Positions 1 through 9,175 of a stretch of 64,000 bases of DNA are shown one piece after another. How positions within the stretch are numbered: the stretch's first letter is position 1; each line of letters starts with the position of its first letter. This DNA comes from Nocardioides agariphilus. GTDB lineage: Bacteria > Actinomycetota > Actinomycetes > Propionibacteriales > Nocardioidaceae. A model generated the notes under the pieces. It was given only the letters and a program-made list of their open reading frames with translations, was not told where the DNA came from and ran no database searches. The stretch covers positions 23,119 to 87,118 of the forward strand of contig NZ_JADKPO010000019.1 of NCBI RefSeq assembly GCF_015352445.1. Direction: 5' to 3'. A program made the translations under genes and the position numbers.

Positions 1-91
1 GGGGACGCATGCCGTGCAACGGCCGCGGAATCCAGTGCCCGGGTGAACAGGCCCCGGCGCGCCGCGCAACGACCAACCGGAAGGAGCCCGC

Positions 92-367
92 ATGTCGATC
101 GGAACCGACGCGGAGACCAAGAAGAAGATCATCGCCCAGTACGCCACGACCGAGGGCGACACCGGATCGCCTGAGGTGCAGATCGCCCTGCTGAGCCACC
201 GCATCGCTCACCTGACCGACCACCTCAAGCAACACAAGCACGACCACCACAGCCGCCGCGGACTCCTGCTCCTCGTGGGCCAGCGTCGTCGGTTGCTCAA
301 CTACCTGCAGAAGACTGAGATCGAGCGCTACCGCTCGATCGTCGAGCGTCTCGGCCTGCGCCGCTGA
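92..367 (+). CDS. rpsO: 30S ribosomal protein S15
   Basis: This 91-residue protein is S15, a primary binder of the central domain of 16S rRNA in the small ribosomal subunit. The length is typical for the family. The conserved features GDTGSPEVQ near residue 25, the HHSRRGLL stretch and the C-terminal [11 protein letters not shown] are all readable. The ATG is preceded by a strong GGAAGGAG ribosome binding site ending 6-7 nt upstream. It lies upstream of pnp on the same strand, the classic rpsO-pnp pair, with a hairpin terminator and a structured leader in between. Confidence 0.98.
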   Translation: MSIGTDAETKKKIIAQYATTEGDTGSPEVQIALLSHRIAHLTDHLKQHKHDHHSRRGLLLLVGQRRRLLNYLQKTEIERYRSIVERLGLRR

Positions 368-373
368 CGTCCT

Positions 374-398
374 GAAGGGCCCGTTCCGCGGGCCCTTC
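374..398 (+). terminator. Hairpin after rpsO
   Basis: A perfect 10-bp inverted repeat (374-383 and 389-398) with a 5-nt loop starts 7 bases after the rpsO stop. The following sequence is only moderately T-rich (CTACATTT), so it may attenuate rather than fully end transcription into pnp. Confidence 0.75.
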
Positions 399-427
399 GC
401 TACATTTCAACTGAAAACTCATCAACA

Positions 428-558
428 GGAGCGATCCGCGAGGCAGCCTCCGGTCCTCGGTAGTGGTCTTCAGAACCCGCACCTTCGTGCGCGCGCTCTG
501 CGGATCTCGATCGAAGACCGGCTCTCACAAGACGCGGGTCATGTCGCGGGATCGCTCC
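428..558 (+). promoter_or_regulatory. Structured rpsO-pnp intergenic leader (possible RNase III substrate)
   Basis: Bases 428-440 can pair with 545-558 (13 pairs with one bulged G), enclosing a second pairing of 465-471 with 513-519 (GGTCTTC/GAAGACC). This gives a large branched stem ending 10 nt before the pnp ribosome binding site. In Streptomyces and E. coli the pnp leader hairpin is cut by RNase III for autoregulation. That this stem does the same is inference. Confidence 0.45.
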
Positions 559-581
559 GCGCACAGATAGGAGAGCCTTTC

Positions 582-2858
582 GTGGCTCAGACTCATAGCG
601 AACCCGTCATCAGTGCCGTCGAAACCGTCATCGACAACGGCAAGTTCGGCACCCGCACCATCAAGTTCGAGACCGGCCTGCTGGCCCGCCAGGCGGCCGG
701 TTCGGTCACGGCCTACCTCGACGACGAGACGATGCTCCTGTCGGCCACCACGGCCGGCAAGACGCCCAAGGACCAGTTCGACTTCTTCCCCCTCACGATC
801 GACGTCGAGGAGCGGATGTACGCCGTGGGTCAGATCCCCGGCTCCTTCTTCCGCAGCGAGGGTCGTCCCGGTGAGGACGCGATCCTCACCTGTCGCCTGA
901 TCGACCGCCCGCTGCGCCCGACGTTCAAGAAGGGCCTGCGCAACGAGGTCCAGGTCGTCATCACCGTGTTGTCGCTCGACCCCGCGATGCCCTACGACGT
1001 GCTGGCGATCAACGCCGCCTCGATGTCCACCCAGCTGTCCGGACTGCCGTTCAGCGGTCCGGTCGGCGGCGTGCGCGTGGCGCTCATCGACGGCCAGTGG
1101 GTGGCCTTCCCCTCCCACGGCCAGCTCGAGGACGCCGTGTTCGACATGGTCGTCGCGGGCCGCGTCACCGAGACCGGTGACGTCGCGATCATGATGGTCG
1201 AGGCCGAGGCCACCGAGCAGACCTGGAACCTCGTGCAGTCCGGTGCCCAGGCGCCGACCGAGGAGATCGTCGCCGGTGGGCTCGACGCCGCCAAGCCGTT
1301 CATCAAGCAGCTGTGCGAGGCGCAGTCGCAGCTGGCCGCCGAGGCCGCCAAGCCGGTCATGGAGTTCCCGATCTTCCTCGACTACGAGGACGACGTCTAC
1401 GCCGCCGTCGAGGCCGCAGCCAAGGCTGACACCGCCGCTGCCCTCCAGATCGCCGGCAAGCAGGACCGCGAGGACCGCCTCGACGAGATCAAGGCCGTCG
1501 TGCTCGAGAAGGTCGCCCCTGAGTTCGAGGGTCGCGAGAAGGAGATCGGCGCGGCGTTCCGCTCGCTCAACAAGTCGCTGGTCCGCGAGCGAGTGTTGCG
1601 CGACAAGATCCGCATCGACGGCCGCGGCCTGGCCGACATCCGTCCGCTGCACGCCGAGGTCGCGGTGATCCCGCGGGTCCACGGCTCTGCGTTGTTCGAG
1701 CGCGGCGAGACCCAGATCCTGGGCGTCACCACGCTGAACATGCTGACCCTCGAGCAGAAGCTCGACACGCTCTCGCCCGAGAAGACGCGCCGCTACATGC
1801 ACAAGTACGTCTTCCCGCCGTTCTCCACCGGCGAGACCGGTCGCGTCGGCTCGCCCAAGCGTCGCGAGGTCGGCCACGGCGCGCTCGCGCGCCGGGCGCT
1901 GCTCCCCGTGCTCCCCACGCGTGAGGAGTTCCCCTACGCGATCCGTCAGCTCTCCGAGGCGATGGGCTCCAACGGCTCCACCTCGATGGGCTCGGTCTGC
2001 GCCTCGACGCTGTCGCTGCTGCAGGCCGGCGTACCCCTGAAGGCTCCTGTCGCGGGCATCGCGATGGGCCTGATCTCCGGCGAGGTCGACGGCCAGACAT
2101 CCTACGTCGCGCTGACCGACATCCTCGGTGCCGAGGACGCCTACGGCGACATGGACTTCAAGGTCGCCGGCACCCGGGAGTTCGTGACCGCGCTCCAGCT
2201 CGACACCAAGCTCGACGGCATCCCCGCCGAGGTGCTGGCGTCCGCGCTGACGCAGGCCCGCGGCGCCCGCCTGGCGATCCTCGACGTGATGGCCGAGGCC
2301 ATCGACGCTCCCGAGGAGATGTCGGTCTACGCCCCGCGGATCATCACCATCAAGATCCCCGTGGACAAGATCGGCGAGGTGATCGGTCCCAAGGGCAAGA
2401 TCATCAACCAGATCCAGGACGACACCGGCGCTCAGCTGACGATCGAGGACGACGGCACCATCTACATCGGTGCCACCAACGGCGAGGCGGCCGAGGCGGC
2501 CAAGAACGCCGTCAACGCGATCGCCAACCCGACGATGCCCGAGATCGGCGAGCGCTACCTCGGCACGATCGTGAAGACGACCAACTTCGGTGCGTTCGTC
2601 TCGCTGATGCCGGGCAAGGACGGCCTGCTCCACATCACCAAGCTGCGCGCTCTGGTCGGTGGCAAGCGGGTCGACAACGTCGAGGACGTCGTGTCCGTCG
2701 GTCAGAAGATCCAGGTCCAGATCGCCGAGATCGACGACCGCGGCAAGCTGTCGCTCATCCCGGTCGTCGATGAGGCCGCGGCCGACGCCACCACAGAGCC
2801 CTCCGTCGACGCGGAGCAGCCGGTGGCCACGCCGAGCCCGGCCGCCGACGAGGAGTGA
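582..2858 (+). CDS. pnp: Polyribonucleotide nucleotidyltransferase (PNPase)
   Basis: PNPase degrades RNA from the 3' end by phosphorolysis and, in actinobacteria, can also add 3' tails. The 758-residue protein has the usual order: first RNase PH domain (about 20-150), helical linker, second RNase PH domain (about 330-590, with [19 protein letters not shown]), KH domain ([19 protein letters not shown], about 605-660) and S1 domain ([20 protein letters not shown] onwards). The GTG start at 582 is placed by the AGGAGAG ribosome binding site at about 569-575. The gene ends in GTGA shared with the next start, so the two are translationally coupled. The acidic/alanine-rich tail after the S1 domain is usual for actinobacterial members. 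Confidence 0.97.
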   Translation: MAQTHSEPVISAVETVIDNGKFGTRTIKFETGLLARQAAGSVTAYLDDETMLLSATTAGKTPKDQFDFFPLTIDVEERMYAVGQIPGSFFRSEGRPGEDAILTCRLIDRPLRPTFKKGLRNEVQVVITVLSLDPAMPYDVLAINAASMSTQLSGLPFSGPVGGVRVALIDGQWVAFPSHGQLEDAVFDMVVAGRVTETGDVAIMMVEAEATEQTWNLVQSGAQAPTEEIVAGGLDAAKPFIKQLCEAQSQLAAEAAKPVMEFPIFLDYEDDVYAAVEAAAKADTAAALQIAGKQDREDRLDEIKAVVLEKVAPEFEGREKEIGAAFRSLNKSLVRERVLRDKIRIDGRGLADIRPLHAEVAVIPRVHGSALFERGETQILGVTTLNMLTLEQKLDTLSPEKTRRYMHKYVFPPFSTGETGRVGSPKRREVGHGALARRALLPVLPTREEFPYAIRQLSEAMGSNGSTSMGSVCASTLSLLQAGVPLKAPVAGIAMGLISGEVDGQTSYVALTDILGAEDAYGDMDFKVAGTREFVTALQLDTKLDGIPAEVLASALTQARGARLAILDVMAEAIDAPEEMSVYAPRIITIKIPVDKIGEVIGPKGKIINQIQDDTGAQLTIEDDGTIYIGATNGEAAEAAKNAVNAIANPTMPEIGERYLGTIVKTTNFGAFVSLMPGKDGLLHITKLRALVGGKRVDNVEDVVSVGQKIQVQIAEIDDRGKLSLIPVVDEAAADATTEPSVDAEQPVATPSPAADEE

Positions 2859-4177
2859 CCCGCAACCGGACGGCTCGCGAGGGTGCGGGCACCACCCGCA
2901 CCCTCAAGACCGTGCGTGACGGCGCCGGACAGGTGACCTCGCTCGTCCGGCGTACTGTCCTGCCCGGCGGCCTGCGGGTCATCACCGAGCAGGTCGCCGG
3001 CGCGCGGTCGGCCAGCATCGGTGTGTGGGTCGACGTCGGCTCGCGAGACGAGACGCCGGCCCTCCACGGCTGCTCGCACTTCCTTGAGCACCTGCTGTTC
3101 AAGGGCACGGCCGAGCGCACGGCCCTCGACATCTCGGTGGCCCTCGACGCGGTGGGCGGCGAGTTCAACGCCTTCACCGCCAAGGAGTACACCTGTTTCC
3201 ATGCGCGGGTCCTCGACGAGGACCTGCCGCTCGCCATCGACGTGCTCGGCGACATGATCACCTCCTCGAGGATCAGCGCCGAGGACGTCGACGCCGAGCG
3301 CGACGTGATCCTCGACGAGATCGCGATGCACGATGACGACCCCGACGACGTGGTGCACAACCTGTTCGCCCACCAGGCCTTCGGCGACACCCCCCTGGGT
3401 CGGCCCATCGCCGGCACCGAGGAGTCGATCGCAGCGATGACGCGCGACCAGGTGTGGCGGTTCTACAAGCGCCACTACACCGCGCCCCACATGGTCGTGT
3501 CGATCGCGGGCAACCTCGACCACGCGACCTGCGTACGCCGGATCCGGCAGGCCTTCTCCCGCAACGGGTTCCTCGACGATGCCACCGCCTCGCCCGCCCC
3601 GGCGCGCACGGGTAGGCCGCGTCGCGGGGTGTCGGGCCGGGCCTCGGCCAAGCGGCCCTTCGAGCAGGTCAACCTGGTGCTCGGCGTCAACGGTCTTCCG
3701 CGCGGTGACATGCGTCGCTATGCCCTCGGCGTCCTCAACACCGCTCTGGGTGGCGGGACCTCATCGCGGCTGTTCCAGGAGGTGCGCGAGAAGCGCGGCC
3801 TGGCCTACTCGGTGTTCTCCTTCGCCTCCCACCACGCCGATGCCGGTCTCGTGGGCGTCTCGGTCGGCTGCCTGCCGGCGAAGCTCGACGAGGTGCTGTC
3901 CGTCGTACGCTCCGAGCTCGCCAAGGTAGCCGCCGACGGCCTCACCGACGAGGAGCTCCAACGCGGCAAGGGTCAGCTGCGCGGCGGCCTGGTCCTCGGC
4001 CTTGAGGACTCCGGCTCCCGGATGTCGCGCCTGGGCAAGGGCGAGCTGGTCGACGATGAGCTGCTCTCCATCGACGAGGTCATCGCCCGCATCGATGCCG
4101 TCACCCTCGACGACGTCCGCACCCTCGCCAAGGACCTGTTCTCCCAGCCCGAGATCCTCGCCCTCGTCGCCCCCTAG
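2855..4177 (+). CDS. M16 family zinc peptidase (mitochondrial processing peptidase-like)
   Basis: A 440-residue pitrilysin-family (M16) protease. The inverted zinc motif HFLEH is at residues 75-79 with a distal glutamate at E156 (ERDVILDEI), matching the HxxEH-x76-E signature. The C-terminal inactive half has the family's [25 protein letters not shown] region. It overlaps the pnp stop by four bases (GTGA). A pnp-M16-dapB order is common in actinobacteria, and here the M16 gene is separated from dapB by the palindrome-framed cassette and a methyltransferase. The first 30 residues are charged and poorly conserved in character, so translation could also start further in. The natural substrate is unknown. 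Confidence 0.92.
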   Translation: MTRNRTAREGAGTTRTLKTVRDGAGQVTSLVRRTVLPGGLRVITEQVAGARSASIGVWVDVGSRDETPALHGCSHFLEHLLFKGTAERTALDISVALDAVGGEFNAFTAKEYTCFHARVLDEDLPLAIDVLGDMITSSRISAEDVDAERDVILDEIAMHDDDPDDVVHNLFAHQAFGDTPLGRPIAGTEESIAAMTRDQVWRFYKRHYTAPHMVVSIAGNLDHATCVRRIRQAFSRNGFLDDATASPAPARTGRPRRGVSGRASAKRPFEQVNLVLGVNGLPRGDMRRYALGVLNTALGGGTSSRLFQEVREKRGLAYSVFSFASHHADAGLVGVSVGCLPAKLDEVLSVVRSELAKVAADGLTDEELQRGKGQLRGGLVLGLEDSGSRMSRLGKGELVDDELLSIDEVIARIDAVTLDDVRTLAKDLFSQPEILALVAP

Positions 4178-4180
4178 CGC

Positions 4181-4270
4181 ACCGCCCGCTTGTAACGCGG
4201 GGTTATCAGCACTTCCCAAGCGTCGCGTGGCGGGGGAGGGACGGATAACCGCGCGTTACAAGCCGGCGGT
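4181..4270. repeat. Long palindrome, copy 1 (framing the AbiEi-like gene)
   Basis: The left arm TGTAACGCGGGGTTAT (4191-4206) is answered by ATAACCGCGCGTTACA (4245-4260), and pairing extends outward with one mismatch to 4181/4270. The 70-bp core matches copy 2 at 5437-5506 at 64 of 70 positions. It starts 4 bases after the M16 stop, so it may also serve as a terminator hairpin. Confidence 0.85.
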
Positions 4271-4403
4271 GCGGTGTTGCGGTGTCCGGCGATGTTGCGT
4301 GCGGCACCCGCCATCCGTGCACAGGCAGCAGTCGAGCAACCTACGTCCACAGATCGTCGGCTCGGGACCGTGGGCGAGGACGGCGTCGACCAGCCTGGGC
4401 GGC

Positions 4404-5423
4404 ATGCTTCGCTACAACGGGCATCCCGACGTCACGCGCACGATCGAGGCGCAAGGTGGGCTCATCACCCGCCGACAGGCGCTGGACACCGGCATGTCCG
4501 GACCCCACGTGGACGGCCTGCGTGCGACCGGCCGTTGGGTGGTTGTCCGTCGAGGCGTCTACATGCCGGCCGAACGATGGGAGGCGCTCGACGAGTACGT
4601 CGGTCAGCCCCGCGCCAGAGGTCGTGCTGCCCACCTGACGATGCGAGCTGCCCACGTGGTGAGCCATGAGACTGCTGCTCGCGAGCTCGGGCTGGCCATC
4701 CTGACTCCCAAGAACGAGGTGATCCACGTGACTCGGCGGGGAGTTGGAGGCGGCAGGCTCGAGCACGGGGTCAAGCACCATCTCGCGCCGTACCAGACCG
4801 ACCAGGTGGTCCTGGTCGACGGCATTCCTGTCCTGGACGCAGCGCGAACGGTGGCGGACATCTGCCGAGAGCACGGCTACGTGCACGGGCTGGTCGCCTG
4901 CGATGCGGCGCGACAGCTGGGCGTGAGTCTCACGGCCTTGTGGCGGGCAACGGCGCCGATGAGGTGCTGGCCCGAGGTGACTGTGGTACGTGCGGTGATC
5001 CAAGACTCAGACCCTGGCGCCGAGAGCGTCGCGGAGACCCTGGGGCGCATCCTGCTGCGGGAGGTCGGGCTGGGCCCGGTGGAGACTCAGTTCGAGATCG
5101 CCGACGGCTCGCACAGCGCACGGGTCGACATGCGCGTGGGCAGACACCTCGTCGAATGTGACGGTCGCACGAAGTACATGCCGGTGGAGCGGGGCGGCCT
5201 GGCGGTGGTCGATCCCGACCGCGTCTTGTGGGAGGAGAAGCGACGGGAGGACTGGCTGCGCGGCTACCGTCTGGGCATGTCCCGCTTGGTGTGGGCCGAC
5301 TTCTGGGGGCCTCGCCGGGCGCTGGCCAAGGAGCGCATCCTTCGTGAGTACGCAGCTACGTGCGCGGCGTACGGCACGGACATCTCCGACCTTTCGCACC
5401 TGGTCGTTCGGGGGTCGGCCTGA
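4404..5423 (+). CDS. AbiEi-like antitoxin-domain protein with putative PD-(D/E)XK nuclease-like C-terminus
   Basis: A 339-residue protein of a class often found as single accessory genes in actinobacteria. The N-terminus (about 10-55) looks like the winged-helix domain of AbiEi-type type IV antitoxins: GGLITRRQALDTGMS, followed by GRWVVVRRGVYMP. The C-terminal part (about 220-290) has a spaced acidic-lysine pattern, VDMRVGRHLVECDGRTKY, resembling the D-ExD-K core of DUF559/Vsr-like nucleases. No partner nucleotidyltransferase toxin (AbiEii) is adjacent. The ATG at 4404 was chosen as the first start before the antitoxin-like domain, although no clear ribosome binding site is visible. Near-identical palindromes frame the gene, suggesting it was inserted as a unit. 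Function is unproven: it could be a regulator, a defence nuclease or an orphan. Confidence 0.75.
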   Translation: MLRYNGHPDVTRTIEAQGGLITRRQALDTGMSGPHVDGLRATGRWVVVRRGVYMPAERWEALDEYVGQPRARGRAAHLTMRAAHVVSHETAARELGLAILTPKNEVIHVTRRGVGGGRLEHGVKHHLAPYQTDQVVLVDGIPVLDAARTVADICREHGYVHGLVACDAARQLGVSLTALWRATAPMRCWPEVTVVRAVIQDSDPGAESVAETLGRILLREVGLGPVETQFEIADGSHSARVDMRVGRHLVECDGRTKYMPVERGGLAVVDPDRVLWEEKRREDWLRGYRLGMSRLVWADFWGPRRALAKERILREYAATCAAYGTDISDLSHLVVRGSA

Positions 5424-5435
5424 GAGGTGGTGGAT

Positions 5436-5507
5436 ATGTAACGCGGGGTTATCCGCGCTTCCCAAGCGCCGCGTGGCGTGGGAGGGACGAATAACCCCGC
5501 GTTACAT
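5436..5507. repeat. Long palindrome, copy 2 (framing the AbiEi-like gene)
   Basis: A perfect 17-bp inverted repeat (5436-5452 with 5491-5507) surrounds a 38-nt centre whose CTTCCC and GGGAGG also pair, so the whole 72 bp can fold into one hairpin. It begins 12 bases after the stop of the AbiEi-like gene and is in the same orientation as copy 1. Confidence 0.88.
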
Positions 5508-5541
5508 GCCCCAGCCCCGGGCCCTGGAGCCGGGGCAAGCC

Positions 5542-6057
5542 TCAGCGCCTGCCGATGATGGCAACGACGGGGGGTGCCTTCTGTTCGACCAGGGAGACCC
5601 GGAAGCCGCCGTCGGTGAGGGCTTTGGAGGCCTTGGTGACGATGTTGGGCACCAGCTCGGGGCGGTTGGCCTCGTAGAACAGGTAGACCGCGCCGCCGGG
5701 GAGCACGCGCTCGTGGAGGAGTGCGACCTCGTCGTCACACTTGCGCACCCAGAACAGGTTGACGTTGAAGGCGAAGACCTTGTTGAGGCGCTTGACCGGG
5801 ACGCGAAGGGTGGCCAGGTCTATCTGCCGCACGGTGAGGCGGCCCGCGTCGACGTACTTCGCGCAGCGACGTCGAGTCCGGTCGACCCCGGACTCGGAGC
5901 GGTCGATCGCGAACAGCTTGCCGGACTCGAGCCGCTCGCAGATCAGCTCGGCGCCCGCGCCGGGGCCACAGCCGATCTCGAGGATGCTGTCGGCCGGCTG
6001 CGGATCCATGAGGTCCACGGCCCACACGATGCGCGGGGGGATCGGCTGCTTCGCCAT
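5542..6057 (-). CDS. Class I SAM-dependent methyltransferase
   Basis: This 171-residue protein has the Rossmann-fold methyltransferase signature. Motif I is ILEIGCGPGAGAELI near residue 25, and an acidic residue at the end of strand two (LFAIDRSES) should bind the ribose of S-adenosylmethionine. Further motifs follow (VFAFNVNLFWVR; LPGGAVYLFYEANRP). The substrate cannot be read from the sequence. The ATG at 6057 is preceded on the minus strand by a CAGGCT -10 box 7 nt away, fitting a leaderless transcript. It is divergent from dapB and separated from it by only 39 bp. Confidence 0.85.
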   Translation of the reverse strand: MAKQPIPPRIVWAVDLMDPQPADSILEIGCGPGAGAELICERLESGKLFAIDRSESGVDRTRRRCAKYVDAGRLTVRQIDLATLRVPVKRLNKVFAFNVNLFWVRKCDDEVALLHERVLPGGAVYLFYEANRPELVPNIVTKASKALTDGGFRVSLVEQKAPPVVAIIGRR

Positions 6058-6064
6058 GGGCCCC

Positions 6065-6070
6065 AGCCTG
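6065..6070 (-). promoter_or_regulatory. -10 box for the methyltransferase gene
   Basis: CAGGCT on the minus strand, ending 7 nt before the ATG at 6057. It lies only 14 bp from the divergent dapB -10 box. Confidence 0.45.
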
Positions 6071-6084
6071 CCAGACTCCGCCGG

Positions 6085-6849
<765 letters not shown>

Positions 6850-6860
6850 GGACCGTCGCC

Positions 6861-7163
6861 TCAGAGCAGGCGCACGAGGGCCGCGGCAAGCGCAGCCCCG
6901 AACACCACGACGAGGAACGGCGCCCGCGCCACCAGCAGCACCACCGCCACGCCCAACCCGAGCGCTCGCGCGTCGAGCGTGAGTGAGTGACCGGTCGTGA
7001 AGACCTGGACGGCGATGAGTGCCGAGAGGAGGGCGACGGGGATCTGGTTCGCGATGCGCTCGATGAGTGGCCGCTCGAGCAGTCGCGGCGGCACCGACAG
7101 CCCGGCCAGCTTCAACACCCAGCAACCGACTCCCGCGAGCACGATGGCCACCCACACGCTCAT
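6861..7163 (-). CDS. azlD: AzlD family branched-chain amino acid exporter small subunit
   Basis: A 100-residue integral membrane protein with about four hydrophobic segments, matching the small AzlD subunit that pairs with AzlC to export branched-chain amino acids. It overlaps the upstream azlC by four bases (shared GTGA), so the two are co-translated. The length is normal for AzlD. Confidence 0.85.
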   Translation of the reverse strand: MSVWVAIVLAGVGCWVLKLAGLSVPPRLLERPLIERIANQIPVALLSALIAVQVFTTGHSLTLDARALGLGVAVVLLVARAPFLVVVFGAALAAALVRLL

Positions 7164-7843
7164 CGGCCATCACCGGTCCGGAGCAGTACGCCGGCCAGCA
7201 ACGCCACCCCACCGGCGGCGAGAACCGGCACCCCGGCCGCCGTCACCGGCACCAGCAGGAGGGCGACGGCGGCAGCCGTGAAGCCGACCCCCAGGTTGCG
7301 CCGTTCGCGCAGCCGGGGCCAGAGCAACGCCAAGAAGGCGGCACCCACCGCAGCGTCCAGCCCGTAGTCGCGAGGGTCGCCGAGGGTGCTTCCGGCGAAC
7401 GCGCCCAGGAACGTGAAGAGGTTCCAGAGCACGAAGATCGACACCCCGGTCCAGTAGAACCCGGTGCGCGCCAGGGCTGTGGTCTCGCGGGTCACGGCCA
7501 TCGCCGTCGACTCGTCGATCACCAGGTGGGCCGAGCCCAGCCGGCGCCTCGGCGAGAAGGCCAGCAGTGGCGCAAGCCGGAGACCGTAGAGCGTGTTGCG
7601 GGTGCCGAGCAGGAGCGCGGTCAGCGCACCCGACAGCGGGTTCCCACCCGATGCGAGCACGCCGACGAACGCGAACTGCGAGGCGCCGGTAAAGATCAGC
7701 AGCGACATCGCGCAGGTCTGCAGCACGCTCAGCCCGCCGGAGGCGCCCAGCGCGCCGAACGACGCGCCGTACACACCGGTCGCGAGACCGACGCCGAGAC
7801 TGTCGCGGACGACGGAGCGCCGCTGGTGTTCGTCGTGGGTCAC
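7160..7843 (-). CDS. azlC: AzlC family branched-chain amino acid exporter large subunit
   Basis: A 227-residue multi-pass membrane protein with the AzlC signature near the start (GLATGVYGASFGALG, then LLIFTGASQFAFVGVL and LLGTRNTLYGLRLAPLL). AzlC and AzlD together form a valine/leucine-type exporter. It overlaps both neighbours: the DUF2237 gene upstream and azlD downstream share 4 bases with it, giving a tight three-gene operon. Confidence 0.9.
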   Translation of the reverse strand: MTHDEHQRRSVVRDSLGVGLATGVYGASFGALGASGGLSVLQTCAMSLLIFTGASQFAFVGVLASGGNPLSGALTALLLGTRNTLYGLRLAPLLAFSPRRRLGSAHLVIDESTAMAVTRETTALARTGFYWTGVSIFVLWNLFTFLGAFAGSTLGDPRDYGLDAAVGAAFLALLWPRLRERRNLGVGFTAAAVALLLVPVTAAGVPVLAAGGVALLAGVLLRTGDGR

Positions 7844-8271
7844 TCCGTGGGCGGTCCGTCGTCGAGGGCGCTCAGGTCACTAGGTACGTCGACCGAGTGC
7901 TCGATCAGGAGGGCCAGCGGCACGACCTCGAGGGCGCGTTCGCTCGTGGCGGCCAGCACCACCGGTGCGGCAGCACCGTCGCGGTAGGCCTGGAACCACC
8001 GGATCGCCACCACGCACCAGCGGTCGCCGGGTACCAGCCCCGGGAAGTTCCACTCGGGTCGAGGCGTCACCAGGTCGTTGCCCACGCTGCGCTGGTGGTC
8101 GAGGAACTCCGGTGTCATCACGGCGCACACCGCGTGGAGGCCCACGTCCTCAGGTCCGCACCGGCAGTCGCCGTCGCGGAAGAAGCCGGTCATCGGCTCG
8201 GTTCCGCAGCTCTCGAGCGGTTCGCCCAGCACGTTGCGCTCGGTCGTCGGCCGGGTCGCAGGCTGGTTCAC
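7840..8271 (-). CDS. DUF2237 family protein
   Basis: A 143-residue member of the DUF2237 family, which has no established function. The family pattern is easy to follow: RNVLGEPLESCGTEPMTGFFRDGDC, GPEDVGLHAVCAVMTPEFLDHQRSVGNDLVTPRPEW and LVPGDRWCVVAIRWFQAYR. Cysteines in the first and middle blocks may be functional. The GTG at 8271 is chosen because a GATGCT -10 box ends 6 nt upstream; an earlier GTG at 8289 would lie inside the promoter. First gene of the DUF2237-azlC-azlD operon. Confidence 0.85.
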   Translation of the reverse strand: MNQPATRPTTERNVLGEPLESCGTEPMTGFFRDGDCRCGPEDVGLHAVCAVMTPEFLDHQRSVGNDLVTPRPEWNFPGLVPGDRWCVVAIRWFQAYRDGAAAPVVLAATSERALEVVPLALLIEHSVDVPSDLSALDDGPPTE

Positions 8272-8277
8272 GGCTCC

Positions 8278-8283
8278 AGCATC
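8278..8283 (-). promoter_or_regulatory. -10 box for the DUF2237-azlCD operon
   Basis: GATGCT on the minus strand ends 6 nt before the GTG at 8271, giving a leaderless start. Confidence 0.4.
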
Positions 8284-8316
8284 TCGCACCGCGTCTTGGC
8301 CCGTGGCGGTGCGTGC

Positions 8317-8544
8317 TCAGCGACGTCGCGTGCGGATCGGCTGTGCGTGCACTCCTGTGTGGGTGGCCGGGTGCACGAGGGCGTAGGCCACCACGAGGCC
8401 GGTCAGGCCGCCGACGACAGCACCGGCGCCGACGGCGACGGGCACGGCGGTGAAGTGGGCGATCCAGGCGCCCGACGCGATGGCCGTCATCACGACGGCC
8501 ACGATGACCACCACGCGGTGGAAGTACGGCAGTGGACCGAGCAT
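8317..8544 (-). CDS. Small two-helix membrane protein, unknown function
   Basis: The 75-residue product is not recognised. It has two predicted membrane spans (about 10-30, VVVIVAVVMTAIASGAWIAHF, and about 35-58) and ends in a basic tail, TRRR. Third-position G/C use looks like the neighbours. A CACGAT -10 box ends 6 nt before the ATG, the same leaderless arrangement seen for confident genes here, which supports it being real. It sits alone between the DUF2237 operon and a GNAT gene. Confidence 0.6.
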   Translation of the reverse strand: MLGPLPYFHRVVVIVAVVMTAIASGAWIAHFTAVPVAVGAGAVVGGLTGLVVAYALVHPATHTGVHAQPIRTRRR

Positions 8545-8550
8545 GCATCC

Positions 8551-8556
8551 ATCGTG
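8551..8556 (-). promoter_or_regulatory. -10 box for the small membrane protein
   Basis: CACGAT on the minus strand ends 6 nt before the ATG at 8544. Confidence 0.35.
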
Positions 8557-8619
8557 GCTCGCGACCTCACGAAATCAAACGCCCCCAGGGGTGACAGACC
8601 AGTCCGGGTGAGCGCTCGA

Positions 8620-9141
8620 TCAGATCGCGGTGTGGAGGCGGACCTGCTTGAGCGTCGTCTCGCCGGAGCCGTCGAGGTCCAGCTCGCGGTGCGCCGAGTC
8701 GGGCGCCCAGCCCGCCTCGGTCAGGAACCGGCGTAGGTCGTCGGCGTCGCCACCTGCCCAGGTCACCGCACGCGTGAAGCGGTCTGCCTGCATCGTGTCG
8801 ACCACCGCCTGCAGCAGGCGCGACCCGTGGCCCTTGCCGCGTTCCTCGGCGTCGATGACCAGCTCTTGGAGCTCCGCATCGGCGACCGGGTCGCAGTCGG
8901 GGTCGGCTGCCGGCGAGACGACCGCATAGCCGACCACGCGGTTGCGCTCGAGGGCGACCAGCACGCGGTTGCGCGCGTCACCGGGTGACCGCATCGCCCC
9001 AGACCACGTCGCCGCGACCTGGACGGGATCCAGCTCGACGGCATACGCGGCCAGCCAGGCCCGACACTGCAGGTCGGCGACCGCCGCCGCGTCGTCGGAC
9101 CACGCCACCCGCACGGAGACGTCGGCGGTGGGGGAGGCCAT
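8620..9141 (-). CDS. GNAT family N-acetyltransferase
   Basis: A 173-residue acetyltransferase of the GNAT fold. Motif A, which binds acetyl-CoA, is readable as LQELVIDAEERGKGHGSRLL (about 95-115), with the usual RGKGHG pyrophosphate loop. The preceding strand is RVLVALERNRVVGYAVVSP. The acceptor is unknown. The ATG at 9141 is taken because a GAGACT -10 box ends 7 nt upstream; a longer frame upstream would run into the neighbouring transporter gene. Confidence 0.85.
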   Translation of the reverse strand: MASPTADVSVRVAWSDDAAAVADLQCRAWLAAYAVELDPVQVAATWSGAMRSPGDARNRVLVALERNRVVGYAVVSPAADPDCDPVADAELQELVIDAEERGKGHGSRLLQAVVDTMQADRFTRAVTWAGGDADDLRRFLTEAGWAPDSAHRELDLDGSGETTLKQVRLHTAI

Positions 9142-9148
9142 GGCGATC

Positions 9149-9154
9149 AGTCTC
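9149..9154 (-). promoter_or_regulatory. -10 box for the GNAT gene
   Basis: GAGACT on the minus strand, 7 nt before the ATG at 9141. Confidence 0.35.
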
Positions 9155-9175
9155 GCAGCACGTCGGGATCCTCGT

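Noticed and set aside
9-194. Small open frame upstream of and overlapping rpsO
   Set aside because: Arg/Pro-rich translation in another frame of rpsO, with no ribosome binding site.
525-2633. A 702-codon open frame on the minus strand across pnp
   Set aside because: It is the antisense shadow of pnp, common in very GC-rich DNA. The plus-strand product is an unmistakable PNPase.
4002-4403. Upstream extension of the AbiEi-like gene
   Set aside because: It runs into the M16 gene and through the palindrome; the conserved domain begins just after 4404.
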